From Solimonas fluminis (GTDB lineage: Bacteria; Pseudomonadota; Gammaproteobacteria; Nevskiales; Nevskiaceae): DNA of 64,000 nucleotides. The notes beneath the pieces are model-generated. The model did not search any database. It was given only the letters and a program-made list of their open reading frames with translations, and was not told the DNA's origin. Shown here piece by piece: positions 41,215 to 51,936 of this stretch. Each line of letters starts with the position of its first letter. The first letter of the stretch is position 1. A program made the translations under genes and the position numbers. The stretch spans positions 248,001-312,000 of the forward strand of contig NZ_PSNW01000002.1 in NCBI RefSeq assembly GCF_002930645.1, written 5' to 3'.

Positions 41215-41988
41215 TTAGCTTTCTCGGTGGATAACGGCTAGCACCTCGCCAAAAGTTTCTCGAATCCTGCCTTGCGAGAACCTAATTTGCTGTACTCCGG
41301 CAATGTTGGAGAACTCCTCGCATCCCTCTTCCAGCACAACAATCGCGCGGCTAAATCCTAGCTTACCTTGGAATAGTCCAACCTCATGAACCACATTTTG
41401 GCGAGCAAGCACTTTTCCGCTACTAAGTTCGTCTTCTGCAGTGAGAATTAAAAAAGCAAGATCGCTTCGATCGAGCATTGACTCAAGAACATCTCGGATC
41501 GTATGACCCGCCCTAGATCCGATCTCATATGCCTCTACTTCGATTCCATGCTTATCTTGTAAGTGATCTTTTAAGTCTCGCCATTGTGAGGAGCGCCCAT
41601 GACCCAAGAACACAACCAAACCCTCTTTACTTTCTTTCTCTTGAGGAACTGGAGAATTACGATCTAGCCAATTCGCGAAAATTGCGTGGATATCTTCTAT
41701 CGGGGGGCGAGAGTCAAAAGAAATGGATACTATGGATATTGCTTGGAAAAAGAACAGCTGGAAACTAGGTCCATCAAAGCCAATGTGCATCGAGGCTTGA
41801 ATGCAAGCATCCTTTCGATACTCAGCTAAAAACTCTTCTTCTGAGGCAAACTGCCATGTAGTTGGGCCCTCTTTAACTTCGAGGGTTATCGTTACGGGAG
41901 GCTTCGGACACTTAGATTTGAAGTCCTTCAATGCCGCCGATATGACTTCGGCCGGAAACTTCGCCTTATAGTTATGCTGCTTTCTCAT
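41215..41988 (-). CDS. TIR-like (CAP12/PCTIR-type) nucleotide-binding protein
   Basis: A 257-residue protein in A+T-rich DNA unlike the rest of the window. Residues 124-245 match the bacterial TIR-like domain (LVVFLGHGRSSQWRDLKDHL, YEIGSRAGHTIRDVLESML, FLILTAEDE, ARQNVVHEVGLFQGKLG, RAIVVLEEG, IRFSQGRI). Glu202 in NVVHEVGLF is at the place of the catalytic glutamate of NAD-cleaving TIR proteins. Residues 1-120 form a separate domain (EEEFLAEYRKDACIQASMHI, SFQLFFFQAISIVSISFDSR), not recognised. TIR proteins of this class degrade NAD+ to stop infected cells. A defence role is inferred from the domain and the transferred look of the DNA. Codon use differs from all neighbours. Confidence 0.82.
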   Translation of the reverse strand: MRKQHNYKAKFPAEVISAALKDFKSKCPKPPVTITLEVKEGPTTWQFASEEEFLAEYRKDACIQASMHIGFDGPSFQLFFFQAISIVSISFDSRPPIEDIHAIFANWLDRNSPVPQEKESKEGLVVFLGHGRSSQWRDLKDHLQDKHGIEVEAYEIGSRAGHTIRDVLESMLDRSDLAFLILTAEDELSSGKVLARQNVVHEVGLFQGKLGFSRAIVVLEEGCEEFSNIAGVQQIRFSQGRIRETFGEVLAVIHRES

Positions 41989-42050
41989 AGATTTAAGAAA
42001 ATGGTTCGAGCGAGATCGGATCTGCTTCTACTCAATACCCCCTTTTTTCA

Positions 42051-42134
42051 GCAAGTGTAGGGTGGGGAAAAGCGCAGCATGCGCCTCGAACAAACCCTAA
42101 AAAGGTGGGCTAAAAAAATCCACCCTACGCTTGC
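42051..42134. repeat. Inverted-repeat element, GTAGGGTGG arms
   Basis: GCAAGTGTAGGGTGG at 42051-42065 and CCACCCTACGCTTGC at 42120-42134 are reverse complements with one mismatch and bound an 84-base segment. Elements of this form are common in proteobacterial accessory DNA. The 3' end of the small gene at 42097 lies inside it. Confidence 0.75.
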
Positions 42135-42303
42135 TTTCAGCCTGCTCGTCGGCGAATGATGCTGTGCGGAACTTGTTGTAAACAATCCAGACAGGATTAC
42201 TATTGTCTCTTGCCACGACTACCCCCTGCGGTCGCGTGCTATGAAGCATCAGTAGCGGCGCTCTCGGCACCCCAGACACCTTTGCGCTCTTTACCGCCAT
42301 CAT
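42097..42303 (-). CDS. Small doubtful protein gene in A+T-rich DNA
   Basis: A 68-codon frame (MMAVKSAKVSGVPRAPLL..., ending RRVDFFSPPF). The last 13 codons lie inside the inverted-repeat element, so the natural end has probably been lost. Nothing in the sequence identifies a family. It may be a broken gene or a chance frame. It lies upstream of and parallel to the TIR-like gene, separated by the repeat. Confidence 0.3.
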   Translation of the reverse strand: MMAVKSAKVSGVPRAPLLMLHSTRPQGVVVARDNSNPVWIVYNKFRTASFADEQAESKRRVDFFSPPF

Positions 42304-42323
42304 GCGATAACGAACCTAAGCGC

Positions 42324-42349
42324 GCGACCTGACGACGACGTCAGGTCGC
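42324..42349 (-). terminator. Hairpin after the EamA gene
   Basis: GCGACCTGACG and CGTCAGGTCGC pair perfectly around four bases, nine bases beyond the end of the EamA gene. There is no T-run, so its strength is uncertain. Confidence 0.5.
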
Positions 42350-42357
42350 ACGCCTGG

Positions 42358-43281
42358 CTATGCGCGCAGCCTCGCCCACCCCGACACCCGCGTCGCCGCC
42401 CCGATCAGCGCCCCCAGCGTCACCAACGCAATCCCCACCCCCAGCAGCGGCGTCAGCGCCTCGCCCAGCACCGGCCAGGCCAGTAGCGCGGACAGCGCCG
42501 GTACCGTGGCCATCACCGCCGCGAGCCGCGTCGGCCCCAGCTCCGCCACCGCTCGCGTGTAGAGCACCATCGCGATGATCACCACCATCACGCCCTGGTA
42601 GCCGGCCTGCAGCAGGATCTCGTGCCAGGGCGCCACGGCGATGTGCTTGGGCAGGAACAGCAGGTAGATCGGCAGGAAGATCACGGCGGAGGTCACGGAC
42701 ATGCCGGCGGCGGCGTCCCAGGGCTTCACCTGCCAGCGGCGCACCAGGATCGTGAAGACGCACCAGCTGGTGCTGGCGCTGACGAACAAGAGATCGCCGA
42801 TCCAGCTGTTGCCGGCAAAGCCGTGGCTGAAGGTCTGCGCCGCCATGCAGGCGACGCCGGCACCGATCACCAGCAGCGCGATTTGCTTCTGCGTGCTCGG
42901 CCGCTCGCCCAGGAAGATCCAGGCGAGGATCGCGGTGAGGAAGGGCATCATGCCGCTGAGCAGGATGGAGCCGTGCGCGGCGGGGGCGAAGTAGAAGCCG
43001 CTGTAGCAGAGCAGGGCGTAGCCCAGGCCGCCGGTCAGCGTGCAGGCCAGCAGGCGGCGGATGTTCTTCAGCGAGCCCAGGCCCTTCATCAGCAGCAGGG
43101 GCGACAGCAGCACGGCGGCCACGCCGAAGCGCAGGGCGGTGACGTCGAAGGCGGTGAGCGTGCCCTTGCCGGCCATGCGCGAGACCAGCACGAAGCCGGT
43201 CCAGATGGCGACGGTGAGCGCGGCGAAGAGGTAGCCGCGGCGGAGGTGTTCGGAGGAGTCTGTTGTCGTTTCGGTGTTCAT
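42358..43281 (-). CDS. EamA-family (DMT) transporter
   Basis: A 307-residue inner-membrane protein with about ten membrane helices, made of two EamA repeats (LFAALTVAIWTGFVLVSRM..., then IGDLLFVSASTSWCVFTILVRRW). The conserved glutamate-rich signature after helix 4 is LAWIFLGERPS in repeat 1 and LLAWPVLGEALTP in repeat 2. Drug/metabolite transporters of this kind usually export amino acids, purines or related metabolites; the substrate cannot be read from the sequence. It begins just after family-B repeat DNA and ends at the hairpin. Confidence 0.92.
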   Translation of the reverse strand: MNTETTTDSSEHLRRGYLFAALTVAIWTGFVLVSRMAGKGTLTAFDVTALRFGVAAVLLSPLLLMKGLGSLKNIRRLLACTLTGGLGYALLCYSGFYFAPAAHGSILLSGMMPFLTAILAWIFLGERPSTQKQIALLVIGAGVACMAAQTFSHGFAGNSWIGDLLFVSASTSWCVFTILVRRWQVKPWDAAAGMSVTSAVIFLPIYLLFLPKHIAVAPWHEILLQAGYQGVMVVIIAMVLYTRAVAELGPTRLAAVMATVPALSALLAWPVLGEALTPLLGVGIALVTLGALIGAATRVSGWARLRA

Positions 43282-43308
43282 GTTTCTGCTTGCTCGCTCA
43301 GTAGCGTC

Positions 43309-43357
43309 CCTCGATACGCACGCTCGCTTCGCTCACGAGGCTACTCGGGATGAGCGG
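43309..43357. repeat. Family B repeat, single arm
   Basis: CCTCGATACGCACGC ... GAGGCTACTCGGGATGAGCGG matches the right arm at 16544-16584 in sequence and orientation. It lies between the EamA start and the gltD terminator. Confidence 0.8.
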
Positions 43358-43455
43358 TTTGTTCGATGCGCCTTGCTTCAATCTGTTCGAGGTGTGCTCC
43401 GTCCTTGGTGCTTCCTCTCTCCTTGGGAGAGGGAAGTGAATTCGTTTCGGCCATA

Positions 43456-43490
43456 AAAAATCCGGGGCCGCTTGCGCTGACCCCGGATTG
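43456..43490 (-). terminator. Intrinsic terminator of gltBD
   Basis: On the minus strand AATCCGGGG and CCCCGGATT pair across a 13-base loop, and the transcript then enters a run of six T (43456-43461 on the plus strand reads AAAAAA). It lies 28 bases after the gltD stop and suits the end of the gltBD transcript. Confidence 0.9.
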
Positions 43491-43517
43491 GATTGCAGCC
43501 ACTTTGTCGCTGCGGGA

Positions 43518-44951
<1,434 letters not shown>

Positions 44952-47900
44952 TTAAGCCGCGGCCTTGATTGCAACGAGCAGCGAGCCGATGTCGGCCGCC
45001 TTGGGCTTCACCAGCCAGAACTTGCCGACGAAATCGCGCCAGTCGTCGAGGATCTGCTGGCCCCAGGCGGAGCCGGTGGCGTTGACGTGTTCCTGGATCA
45101 GCGAGCGCAGGTAGTGCTGGTGCGCTTCCATGTGCTCGGCCACGATGCGGGTGGTGTCGATCAGCTCGTGGTTGTAGCGGTCCACGAAGCTGCGCGACTC
45201 GTCCAGCACGTAGGCGAAGCCGCCGGTCATGCCGGCGCCGAAGTTCACGCCGCACTCGCCGAGGATCACCGCCGCGCCGCCGGTCATGTATTCGCAGCCA
45301 TGGTCGCCGCAGCCTTCCACCACGGTCAGCGCGCCGGAGTTGCGCACGCCGAAGCGCTCGCCCGCGGTGCCCGCGGCGAACAGCGCGCCGCCGGTGGCGC
45401 CGTAGAGGCAGGTGTTGCCGATGATGGCGGTCTCGTTGCTCTTGAAGCGGCTGCCCTTGGGCGGCTTGATCACGATGCGGCCACCGGCCATGCCCTTGCC
45501 GACGTAGTCGTTGGCGTCGCCTTCCAGCTCCAGGTGCAGGCCGCCGGCGTTCCACACGCCGAAGGACTGGCCGGCGGTGCCGGTCAGGCGGATGGTGATG
45601 GGCGCGTCGGACATGCCGAGGTTGCCGTGGCGCTTGGCGATCTCGCCGGAGAGGCGCGCGCCGATCGAGCGGTGCACGTTCTGCACGCTGTATTCGAACA
45701 CGCCGCCGCTCTTGTTCTCGATGGCGGAGAGCGCGTCGGCCACCATGTGCTCGGCCAGCTCGCCCTTGTCGTGCGGCGGGTTGGCGGAGATGCAGCTGTG
45801 GCCCGACTCGTGCGCCATGCCGGAGGCGGAGAGGATCGGCGACAGGTCGAGGTTGTTCTGCTTGTCGCTCTCGCCCGCGGAGATCTCCATCAGGTCGGTG
45901 CGGCCGATCAGCTCGGCCAGCGAGCGCACGCCGATGGCGGCCAGCCACTCGCGGGTTTCCTCGGCCACGAAGCGGAAATAGTTCATCACCATTTCCGGCA
46001 GGCCGATGAAGTGCGACAGGCGCAGCACCTTGTCCTGGGTGGCTACGCCGGTGGCGCAGTTGTTCAGGTGGCAGATGCGCAGGTACTTGCAGCCCAGCGC
46101 CACCATCGGCGCGGTGCCGAAGCCGAAGCTCTCGGCGCCGAGCACGGCGGCCTTGACCACGTCGAGGCCGGTCTTGAGGCCGCCGTCGGTCTGCACGCGG
46201 ACCTTCTCGCGCAGGCCGTTCATGCGCAGGGTCTGGTGGGTCTCGGACAGGCCGAGCTCCCACGGGGTGCCCGCGTACTTCACCGAGGTGATCGGCGAGG
46301 CGCCGGTGCCGCCGTCGTAGCCGGAGATGGTGATGAGGTCGGCATAGGCCTTGGCCACGCCGGCCGCGATGGTGCCCACGCCCGGGCCGGACACCAGCTT
46401 CACCGACACCAGCGCCGCCGGGTTGACCTGCTTGAGGTCGAAGATCAGCTGCGCGAGGTCTTCGATGGAGTAGATGTCGTGGTGCGGCGGCGGCGAGATC
46501 AGCGCGACGCCGGGCTTGGCGTAGCGCAGGCCGGCGATCTGCTCGTTGACCTTGTCGCCGGGCAGCTGGCCGCCTTCGCCGGGCTTGGCGCCCTGCGCGA
46601 CCTTGATCTGCAGCACCTCGGCGCTGGAGAGATACGCCGGGGTCACGCCGAAGCGGCCGGAAGCCACCTGCTTGATCTTGGAGTTCTTCTCGGTGCCGTA
46701 GCGCCGCGGGTCTTCGCCGCCTTCACCGGAGTTGGAGCGGCCGCCCAGGCGGTTCATCGCGGTGGCCAGGGCCTCGTGGGCCTCCGGCGACAGCGCGCCC
46801 AGCGACATGCCGGCGGAGTCGAAGCGCTTGAGGATGGCCTCGGCGGACTCGACCTGGTCGATGCTGATCGGCTTGATGTCGGCGCGGAACTTCAGCAGGT
46901 CGCGGAACATCGCCACGGGGCGGTGGTTCACCAGCTCCGCGAATTCCTTGTACTTGCCGTAGTCGCCCGACTGCACGGCGGCGTGCAGGGTGTTGATGAT
47001 GTCCGGGTTGTAGGCGTGGTACTCGCCGTTGTGCACGTACTTGAGCAGGCCGCCCTGGTCGAGCTGCTTGCGCGGGTTCCAGGCCACGGCGGCCAGCGCG
47101 GCCTGCTCGGCCTGCAGATCGGCGAAGCGTGCGCCCTGGATGCGGTTGACGGTGCCCTCGAAGCAGAGCTCCACCACCTCGTCGTGCAGGCCCACGGTCT
47201 CGAACAGCTGCGCGCCGCGGTAGCTGGCGATGGTGCTGATGCCCATCTTCGAGATGATCTTGTACAGGCCCTTGTTGATGCCCTTGCGGTAGGCCTGCGC
47301 CAGGTACGGCAGCTCCTTGCCCTTGATCTCGCCGCGCTCGGCCATGTCGTAGAGGCTGGCGTAGGCGAGGTAGGGGTAGATCACCGAGGCGCCGTAGCCG
47401 AGGAGGCAGGCGAACTGGTGCGGGTCGCGCGCGGTGGCGGTCTCCACCACGATGTTGCAGTCGGCGCGCAGGCCCTCGACGGTGAGGCGGTGATGCACCG
47501 CGCCCACGGCGAGCAGCGCGTGCACCGGCAGCTTGCCCTTGACGATGGCGCGGTCGGACAGCACCAGGATGACCTTGCCGCCCTGGGCCGCTTCCACGGC
47601 CTGGTCGCAGACGCGGCGCACCGCGTCCTCGAGGCCCAGGGCCGGGTCGTAGTTCAGGTCGATGACGACGTTGGGGTAGCCCTGGTCGTGCAGCGACAGC
47701 AGCTTGCGGTACTTGGTCTCGCTGAGCACCGGCGAGTCCACCAGCAGGCGCGCGGCGCGCTCCGGGGTTTCCTCGAACATGCTGTGCTCGGCGCCGAGCG
47801 AGCACTCCAGCGACATCACGATCTGCTCGCGCAGCGGGTCGATCGGCGGGTTGGTCACCTGCGCGAACTGCTGGCGGAAGTAGTCGTACAGCGAGCGTTC

Positions 47901-49409
47901 CTTCTGCGACAGCACCGCGAACGGGGTGTCGTCGCCCATGGAGCCCACGGTTTCCTGGCCGCTCTCGGCCAGCACGCGCAGCACCTGGTCGCGCTCTTCA
48001 TAGGAGAGCCCGAACAGCTTCTGGTAGACGCCCACCTGGTCGGCGGGCAGCTTCTCGAGCTTGCCGGCGTCGTCGATCAGCACGGCTTCCAGGCGCTTGA
48101 TGCCCTGCTTGAGCCACTGCTTGTACGGGCGGCGGCCGGCGAGCATGCGGTCGATGTCGGCCGGGCGCAGCAGGCTGCCGCTCTCGGTATCCACGGCCAG
48201 GATCTGGCCGGGGCGCAGGCGGCCCTTCTCCAGCACGCTCTCCGGCGGGTAGTCGTACACGCCGATCTCGGAGGCGATGGTCAACACGCGGTTGCGGGTG
48301 ATGACATAGCGGGTCGGGCGCAGGCCGTTGCGGTCGGTGGCGCAGGCGGCGTAGCGGCCGTCGGTCAGCACGATGCCGGCCGGGCCGTCCCAGGGCTCCA
48401 TCTGCAGCGAGTTGTACTCGTAGAACGCGCGCAGGTCGGCGTCCAGGTTCTCCACGTTCTGCCAGGCGGGCGGGATCAGCGCGCGCATCGCCTGGAACAA
48501 GTCCATGCCGCCGGCCAGCAGCACTTCCAGCATGTTGTCGAGCGACTGCGAGTCGGAGCCGTCCAGGGTCACCAGCGGGGCGATCTCGGAGATGTCCGGC
48601 AGGTTGGCGCACTGGTACTTCCTGGCGCGCGCCAGCGCCCACTTGCGGTTGCCGGCGACGGTGTTGATCTCGCCGTTGTGCGCCAGGAAGCGGAACGGCT
48701 GCGCCAGCCGCCACTTGGGCATGGTGTTGGTGGAGAAGCGCTGGTGGAACACGCAGAGCGAGCTCTCCAGGTCCTCGTCGCTGAGGTCCACGTAGAACAC
48801 CGGCAGGTACGAGGGCATCACCAGGCCCTTGAACACCAGCACGCGCGACGACAGCGAGGTGATGTAGAAGTCGGTGTCGCCCGCGGCGTCGATCGCCTTC
48901 TCGGCGCGGCGGCGCGCCTTGAACAGGGCGATGTCGAAGTTGGCGCTGTCCTTGCCGGCGGTGATGAACACCTGCTCCACCTGGGGCAGGGTGCGCAGCG
49001 CTTCGGCGCCGCAGGCTTCCGGGTTCACCGGCACCTTGCGCCAGCCGGCCAGCACCAGGCCGTTGGCCGCGCAGGCCTCGGCCATCAGCTCGCGCGCACG
49101 CGCGGCCACCGCCTCGTTGGTGGACAGGAAGACGTTGCCGGCGGCGTAGGGCGCGCGCGGGTCGAGCTTGATGCCGGCTTCCTTGGCCTTCATGCGCAGG
49201 AAGCGGTCCGGCTTCTTCATCAGCAGGCCGCAGCCGTCGCCGGTCTTGCCGTCGGCGGCGATGGCGCCGCGGTGGGTCATGCGCGCCAGGGCACCAATGG
49301 CCGTCTCAACCACCCAATGGGAGGGCTGATCGTCCATCTGCACGATGAGCCCGAAGCCGCAGCTGTCGCGCTCGAATTCCGGGCGGTAAAGCCCTTGCTG
49401 GGTTGTCAT
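44952..49409 (-). CDS. gltB: Glutamate synthase (NADPH) large subunit
   Basis: The alpha subunit, 1485 residues from ATG 49409 ([20 protein letters not shown]). The first catalytic residue after processing is Cys17 of DSCGFG, which holds the glutaminase (class II) activity. Further parts are the FMN/2-oxoglutarate barrel ([18 protein letters not shown]), the 3Fe-4S loop near [13 protein letters not shown], and a C-terminal beta-helix with repeated G-x-I/V-G-G motifs ([21 protein letters not shown]). A 2019-codon frame on the other strand is shadow. A strong promoter is at 49541-49568. Confidence 0.98.
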   Translation of the reverse strand: MTTQQGLYRPEFERDSCGFGLIVQMDDQPSHWVVETAIGALARMTHRGAIAADGKTGDGCGLLMKKPDRFLRMKAKEAGIKLDPRAPYAAGNVFLSTNEAVAARARELMAEACAANGLVLAGWRKVPVNPEACGAEALRTLPQVEQVFITAGKDSANFDIALFKARRRAEKAIDAAGDTDFYITSLSSRVLVFKGLVMPSYLPVFYVDLSDEDLESSLCVFHQRFSTNTMPKWRLAQPFRFLAHNGEINTVAGNRKWALARARKYQCANLPDISEIAPLVTLDGSDSQSLDNMLEVLLAGGMDLFQAMRALIPPAWQNVENLDADLRAFYEYNSLQMEPWDGPAGIVLTDGRYAACATDRNGLRPTRYVITRNRVLTIASEIGVYDYPPESVLEKGRLRPGQILAVDTESGSLLRPADIDRMLAGRRPYKQWLKQGIKRLEAVLIDDAGKLEKLPADQVGVYQKLFGLSYEERDQVLRVLAESGQETVGSMGDDTPFAVLSQKERSLYDYFRQQFAQVTNPPIDPLREQIVMSLECSLGAEHSMFEETPERAARLLVDSPVLSETKYRKLLSLHDQGYPNVVIDLNYDPALGLEDAVRRVCDQAVEAAQGGKVILVLSDRAIVKGKLPVHALLAVGAVHHRLTVEGLRADCNIVVETATARDPHQFACLLGYGASVIYPYLAYASLYDMAERGEIKGKELPYLAQAYRKGINKGLYKIISKMGISTIASYRGAQLFETVGLHDEVVELCFEGTVNRIQGARFADLQAEQAALAAVAWNPRKQLDQGGLLKYVHNGEYHAYNPDIINTLHAAVQSGDYGKYKEFAELVNHRPVAMFRDLLKFRADIKPISIDQVESAEAILKRFDSAGMSLGALSPEAHEALATAMNRLGGRSNSGEGGEDPRRYGTEKNSKIKQVASGRFGVTPAYLSSAEVLQIKVAQGAKPGEGGQLPGDKVNEQIAGLRYAKPGVALISPPPHHDIYSIEDLAQLIFDLKQVNPAALVSVKLVSGPGVGTIAAGVAKAYADLITISGYDGGTGASPITSVKYAGTPWELGLSETHQTLRMNGLREKVRVQTDGGLKTGLDVVKAAVLGAESFGFGTAPMVALGCKYLRICHLNNCATGVATQDKVLRLSHFIGLPEMVMNYFRFVAEETREWLAAIGVRSLAELIGRTDLMEISAGESDKQNNLDLSPILSASGMAHESGHSCISANPPHDKGELAEHMVADALSAIENKSGGVFEYSVQNVHRSIGARLSGEIAKRHGNLGMSDAPITIRLTGTAGQSFGVWNAGGLHLELEGDANDYVGKGMAGGRIVIKPPKGSRFKSNETAIIGNTCLYGATGGALFAAGTAGERFGVRNSGALTVVEGCGDHGCEYMTGGAAVILGECGVNFGAGMTGGFAYVLDESRSFVDRYNHELIDTTRIVAEHMEAHQHYLRSLIQEHVNATGSAWGQQILDDWRDFVGKFWLVKPKAADIGSLLVAIKAAA

Positions 49410-49540
49410 GACCTTATCTACCTTGCGTTTGATTGCAGCTTTCCAACGGCGACACGTCTCCCGGGCCTGCGGTTTGGCGCGGCCTGCGGACACTTTGCGG
49501 GTGACCAGACGGGGGGCGAATCGCTGCGGTGCAACATTCC

Positions 49541-49568
49541 ATTATAAGAATGGATCGCGGAGCGTCAA
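49541..49568 (-). promoter_or_regulatory. Strong gltB promoter
   Basis: On the minus strand TTGACG (49568-49563) and TATAAT (49546-49541) are separated by 16 bases. This is close to the ideal housekeeping promoter. The start of transcription would be near 49534, about 125 bases before the gltB ATG, leaving room for a regulated leader. Confidence 0.85.
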
Positions 49569-49617
49569 TCACAGGTCCGGACGGGCAGCCTTTTCATGAA
49601 AGGGTCTTGCCCCATTC

Positions 49618-49644
49618 AGAAAAAAAGCCCGGCAAAGCCGGGCT
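49618..49644 (-). terminator. Intrinsic terminator for the SurE-like operon
   Basis: On the minus strand AGCCCGGC and GCCGGGCT pair around TTT and are followed by a run of T (plus strand AAAAAAA from 49619). It lies 22 bases after the stop of the lipoprotein gene and ends that transcript just before the gltB promoter. Confidence 0.92.
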
Positions 49645-49666
49645 CAATGAGCAAGATCGGGGCCAA

Positions 49667-50305
49667 TTAGCGCGCGAAGGCGTAGAAATCCAGTATTTTG
49701 GCTGTGTCGTGTAAAACCACCCGGAATCGGGCGTTTTCGGCGTCCGGATCGGCGAAGGCCAGGCCCTGATAGTTTCCGGCCAGGGCCGCGCAGCCGGCGA
49801 CGCTTGCCTGTACCGGCAAGGCTCCGCCATAGGCCTTGCCGCTGTCGACGCGCCCGGTCAAGGCGCACTCTCCGGCGCCGGCCGTGATCGTGCCGTCGGC
49901 CGCCACCGTGAAGCGGGCGGGCGCACCGCCGATCAGGGCGTCGTAGCTGCCCGCCGCGGCCGGTGCCGCGGCCGCCGCCTGCGGCTCGTCCAGTTGCGCC
50001 GCCAGCGTCATCGGCGCCGTGGCCGCCGGCACGCGGCGCCAGGCCTTGCCGCTGCCGTCGCGGACATAGACCACCGCGGCCGCGCTGTCGGACTCCGGCG
50101 CCAGCAGCACGAAGCCGCGTCCGTCCGCCGCCGCGAAACCCCAGCCGGAGGCGCCGGCCGCGTCGCCGGACAGGCGCAGCGCATGCGCGCCGCTGGACAG
50201 CGCCGGCAGCTCCAGCCGGGGCCCGGGATTCTCCTTCTTGTCGTCGTCGCAACCGGCCAGGGCCAGCGCGGCGGCGAGCAGCGTCACCGCGAGGCGGGCG
50301 CTCAC
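49667..50305 (-). CDS. Hypothetical lipoprotein coupled to the SurE-like gene
   Basis: A 212-residue lipoprotein: signal MSARLAVTLLAAALALAGCDDD (lipobox LAGC), then a charged DDDKKEN spacer. The mature part is beta-rich and contains a region with paired strands (FVLLAPESDSAAAVVYVRDGSGKAW), an alanine-rich linker and a C-terminal domain with two cysteines (GAGECALTG, VAGCAALAG). Its ATG overlaps the surE-like stop as ATGA (50302-50305). The joined layout suggests the two exported proteins are made together. The function is unknown. Confidence 0.72.
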   Translation of the reverse strand: MSARLAVTLLAAALALAGCDDDKKENPGPRLELPALSSGAHALRLSGDAAGASGWGFAAADGRGFVLLAPESDSAAAVVYVRDGSGKAWRRVPAATAPMTLAAQLDEPQAAAAAPAAAGSYDALIGGAPARFTVAADGTITAGAGECALTGRVDSGKAYGGALPVQASVAGCAALAGNYQGLAFADPDAENARFRVVLHDTAKILDFYAFAR

Positions 50306-51309
50306 GGTGCCGCACCCAGCAGGTCGCGCAGCTGGATCTTCACCCGCTCCTCGTTGCTGCGGCGGCCCTGCGGCACGCCCTCGACCACCGTCACCGGGAT
50401 CGCGTGGTCCTTCATCACGTTGAACTCGGACAGCTCGCTGTCGTCCTGCGCGATCACCACGCCCGCCGGCGGGGCGATGACATCGTTGGCGAAGGAAATG
50501 CCCGGGTAGGCCACGCCCGCGCCATAGCCCACGGCCACCGGGCTGTCCGACAGCTTTTCGTAGAACACCGGCTGGTACTCGGTGGCCTTGCCCATGCGCG
50601 CGAAGCGGAAGGGCAGGGTAGCGGCCTGGCCGGCGGTGACCTTGGGGATGTTGATGTTGAGGCCCACGCCCGGCGGCAGCAGCGGCTGGCCCTCGGCGCG
50701 CTTGTCCTCCAGCTCCTCGATGAGCTTCACCACCACGTCGGCGATCTCGTACTCGAGCGCGCCTTCCGCCAGCGCCGTGTGAGCGCGCGCCTCCGTGCCC
50801 TCGTAGCTCGCGGCGATGGCCGGGATGCCGCGGTTCACCGCGTAGAGCAGGTTGTTGACCGTGCCGGAGCTGTTGTTGATCAGCCCGGTGTTGTTGCCTT
50901 CGTTGAAGCCCGACACCACCAGGTCCGGCTGCTGGCCCCAGCGCTTCACCGCCACCACGTCGAGCCCGTGCAGCATCGACATCACCGGCGTGCCGTCCAC
51001 GTAGTACACGTCGGCATCGCCCGGATCCTTGCCCACGCCCGGCGAGCCCGCCGCGACGCTGCCATGGCGGCTGGCCTTGGCCATCGGCGTCACCGGCACC
51101 AGGAAGTTCATCGAGCCGCCGCGGCCGCTGTTGTTCTGCGTGGGCGCCGACACGACCACGTCGTGTCCGGCAGCCTTCAGCCGCTGGTACAGGGCGCGGA
51201 TGTTCGCCGTTTCGAAGCCGTCGTCATTGGACAGCACGATGTTCAGGGCCTGCGCCGGCGCCGCCAGCGCCGTGAGCCCCAGCATCAAGAGCAGGTGTGT
51301 CGCTTTCAT
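50302..51309 (-). CDS. Exported SurE-type 5'/3'-nucleotidase (acid phosphatase)
   Basis: A 335-residue SurE-family phosphatase with a signal peptide (MKATHLLLMLGLTALAAPAQA), unlike the cytoplasmic housekeeping SurE. The metal motif is LNIVLSNDDGFETANI just after the signal, followed by SAPTQNNSGRGGSM, DLVVSGFNEGNNTG and the SurE core AIAASYEGTEARA. A large C-terminal part (GVAYPGISFANDVIAPP, AIPVTVVEG) is characteristic of the longer, exported subgroup. AGGAG lies ten bases before ATG 51309. It should hydrolyse nucleotides in the periplasm. It is coupled to the following lipoprotein gene. Confidence 0.88.
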   Translation of the reverse strand: MKATHLLLMLGLTALAAPAQALNIVLSNDDGFETANIRALYQRLKAAGHDVVVSAPTQNNSGRGGSMNFLVPVTPMAKASRHGSVAAGSPGVGKDPGDADVYYVDGTPVMSMLHGLDVVAVKRWGQQPDLVVSGFNEGNNTGLINNSSGTVNNLLYAVNRGIPAIAASYEGTEARAHTALAEGALEYEIADVVVKLIEELEDKRAEGQPLLPPGVGLNINIPKVTAGQAATLPFRFARMGKATEYQPVFYEKLSDSPVAVGYGAGVAYPGISFANDVIAPPAGVVIAQDDSELSEFNVMKDHAIPVTVVEGVPQGRRSNEERVKIQLRDLLGAAP

Positions 51310-51485
51310 TTGTAGTGGTCTCCTCATGCGCGAATTGCGCTTCGGGAGACTAGGAAACCGGCGACGGCGGCCGACAACCCCGTCCGGATATCTGCAAACG
51401 GACTATATCTGACCGAACGGTTAGATAATTATTCTGTGCTTTCACGCGCTTGGTCCAAACCCCTACGGGATCAGGACCAGCGCGC

Positions 51486-51633
51486 CCTCGATACGCCGCT
51501 GCGCGGCGCTCGGGAGGAACGGGTCGGGGGAAGCGCGGAGCCGTCGGGAGCGCGGGAGGGTTCAGGGGAAGGCCGTCGGTGGAACGATCCTCCATTCCGT
51601 TCACACCGAGTGCCGCGCAGCGGCGTATCGAGG
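51486..51633. repeat. Family B inverted repeat, variant arms
   Basis: CCTCGATACGCCGC... at 51486-51523 and ...GCGGCGTATCGAGG at 51597-51633 face each other. Both carry the family-B outer parts (CCTCGATACG, ACCGAG) with a different inner section from the 16468 element. It lies in the 627-base gap between the SurE-like gene and dgt. No gene is supported in the gap. Confidence 0.8.
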
Positions 51634-51707
51634 TGCGCCCCTGCACCTGCAGCCCGCATCGTCTGCTCCGCGTGGAACAAACCCAAACGCCGGCCCAGCC
51701 ATGCCAT

Positions 51708-51793
51708 CCGTAGGATGCGGAGAGCGCAGCGAACCGCATCATCGACGAAGGGAGGTGATCGATGCGGCTCGCTGCGCTCTCCGCATCCTACGG
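51708..51793. repeat. 33-base-arm palindrome
   Basis: The arms at 51708-51740 and 51761-51793 are 33 bases long with one mismatch and a 20-base spacer. They begin CCGTAGGATGCGGAGAGCG. This motif is widespread in proteobacteria. It lies just before the duplicated dgt tail. Confidence 0.85.
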
Positions 51794-51803
51794 AAGGAAG
51801 GAG

Positions 51804-51845
51804 CTAGCGAAGGTGCCGAGGATCAAACAGACGCTCATGCTCATC
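51804..51845 (-). pseudogene. Remnant copy of the dgt 3' end
   Basis: Read on the minus strand, positions 51845-51804 encode DEHERLFDPRHLR followed by TAG. The true dgt gene ends DEHERLFDPRRLR followed by TAG at 51937. Twelve of thirteen residues agree while several synonymous third positions differ (CAT/CAC, CGT/CGC, TTT/TTC, CCT/CCC), so it is a diverged copy rather than a recent duplication. No start or rest of a gene is attached. Confidence 0.7.
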
Positions 51846-51936
51846 GCGCGCGTTGCAGTAGCAACGCGAGTCAGCCGGCGAAGAGAGTCCCGCGCAGGGG
51901 GTATCGACGGCCAGCCGGGTCCGCGCCGGAGCGCGC

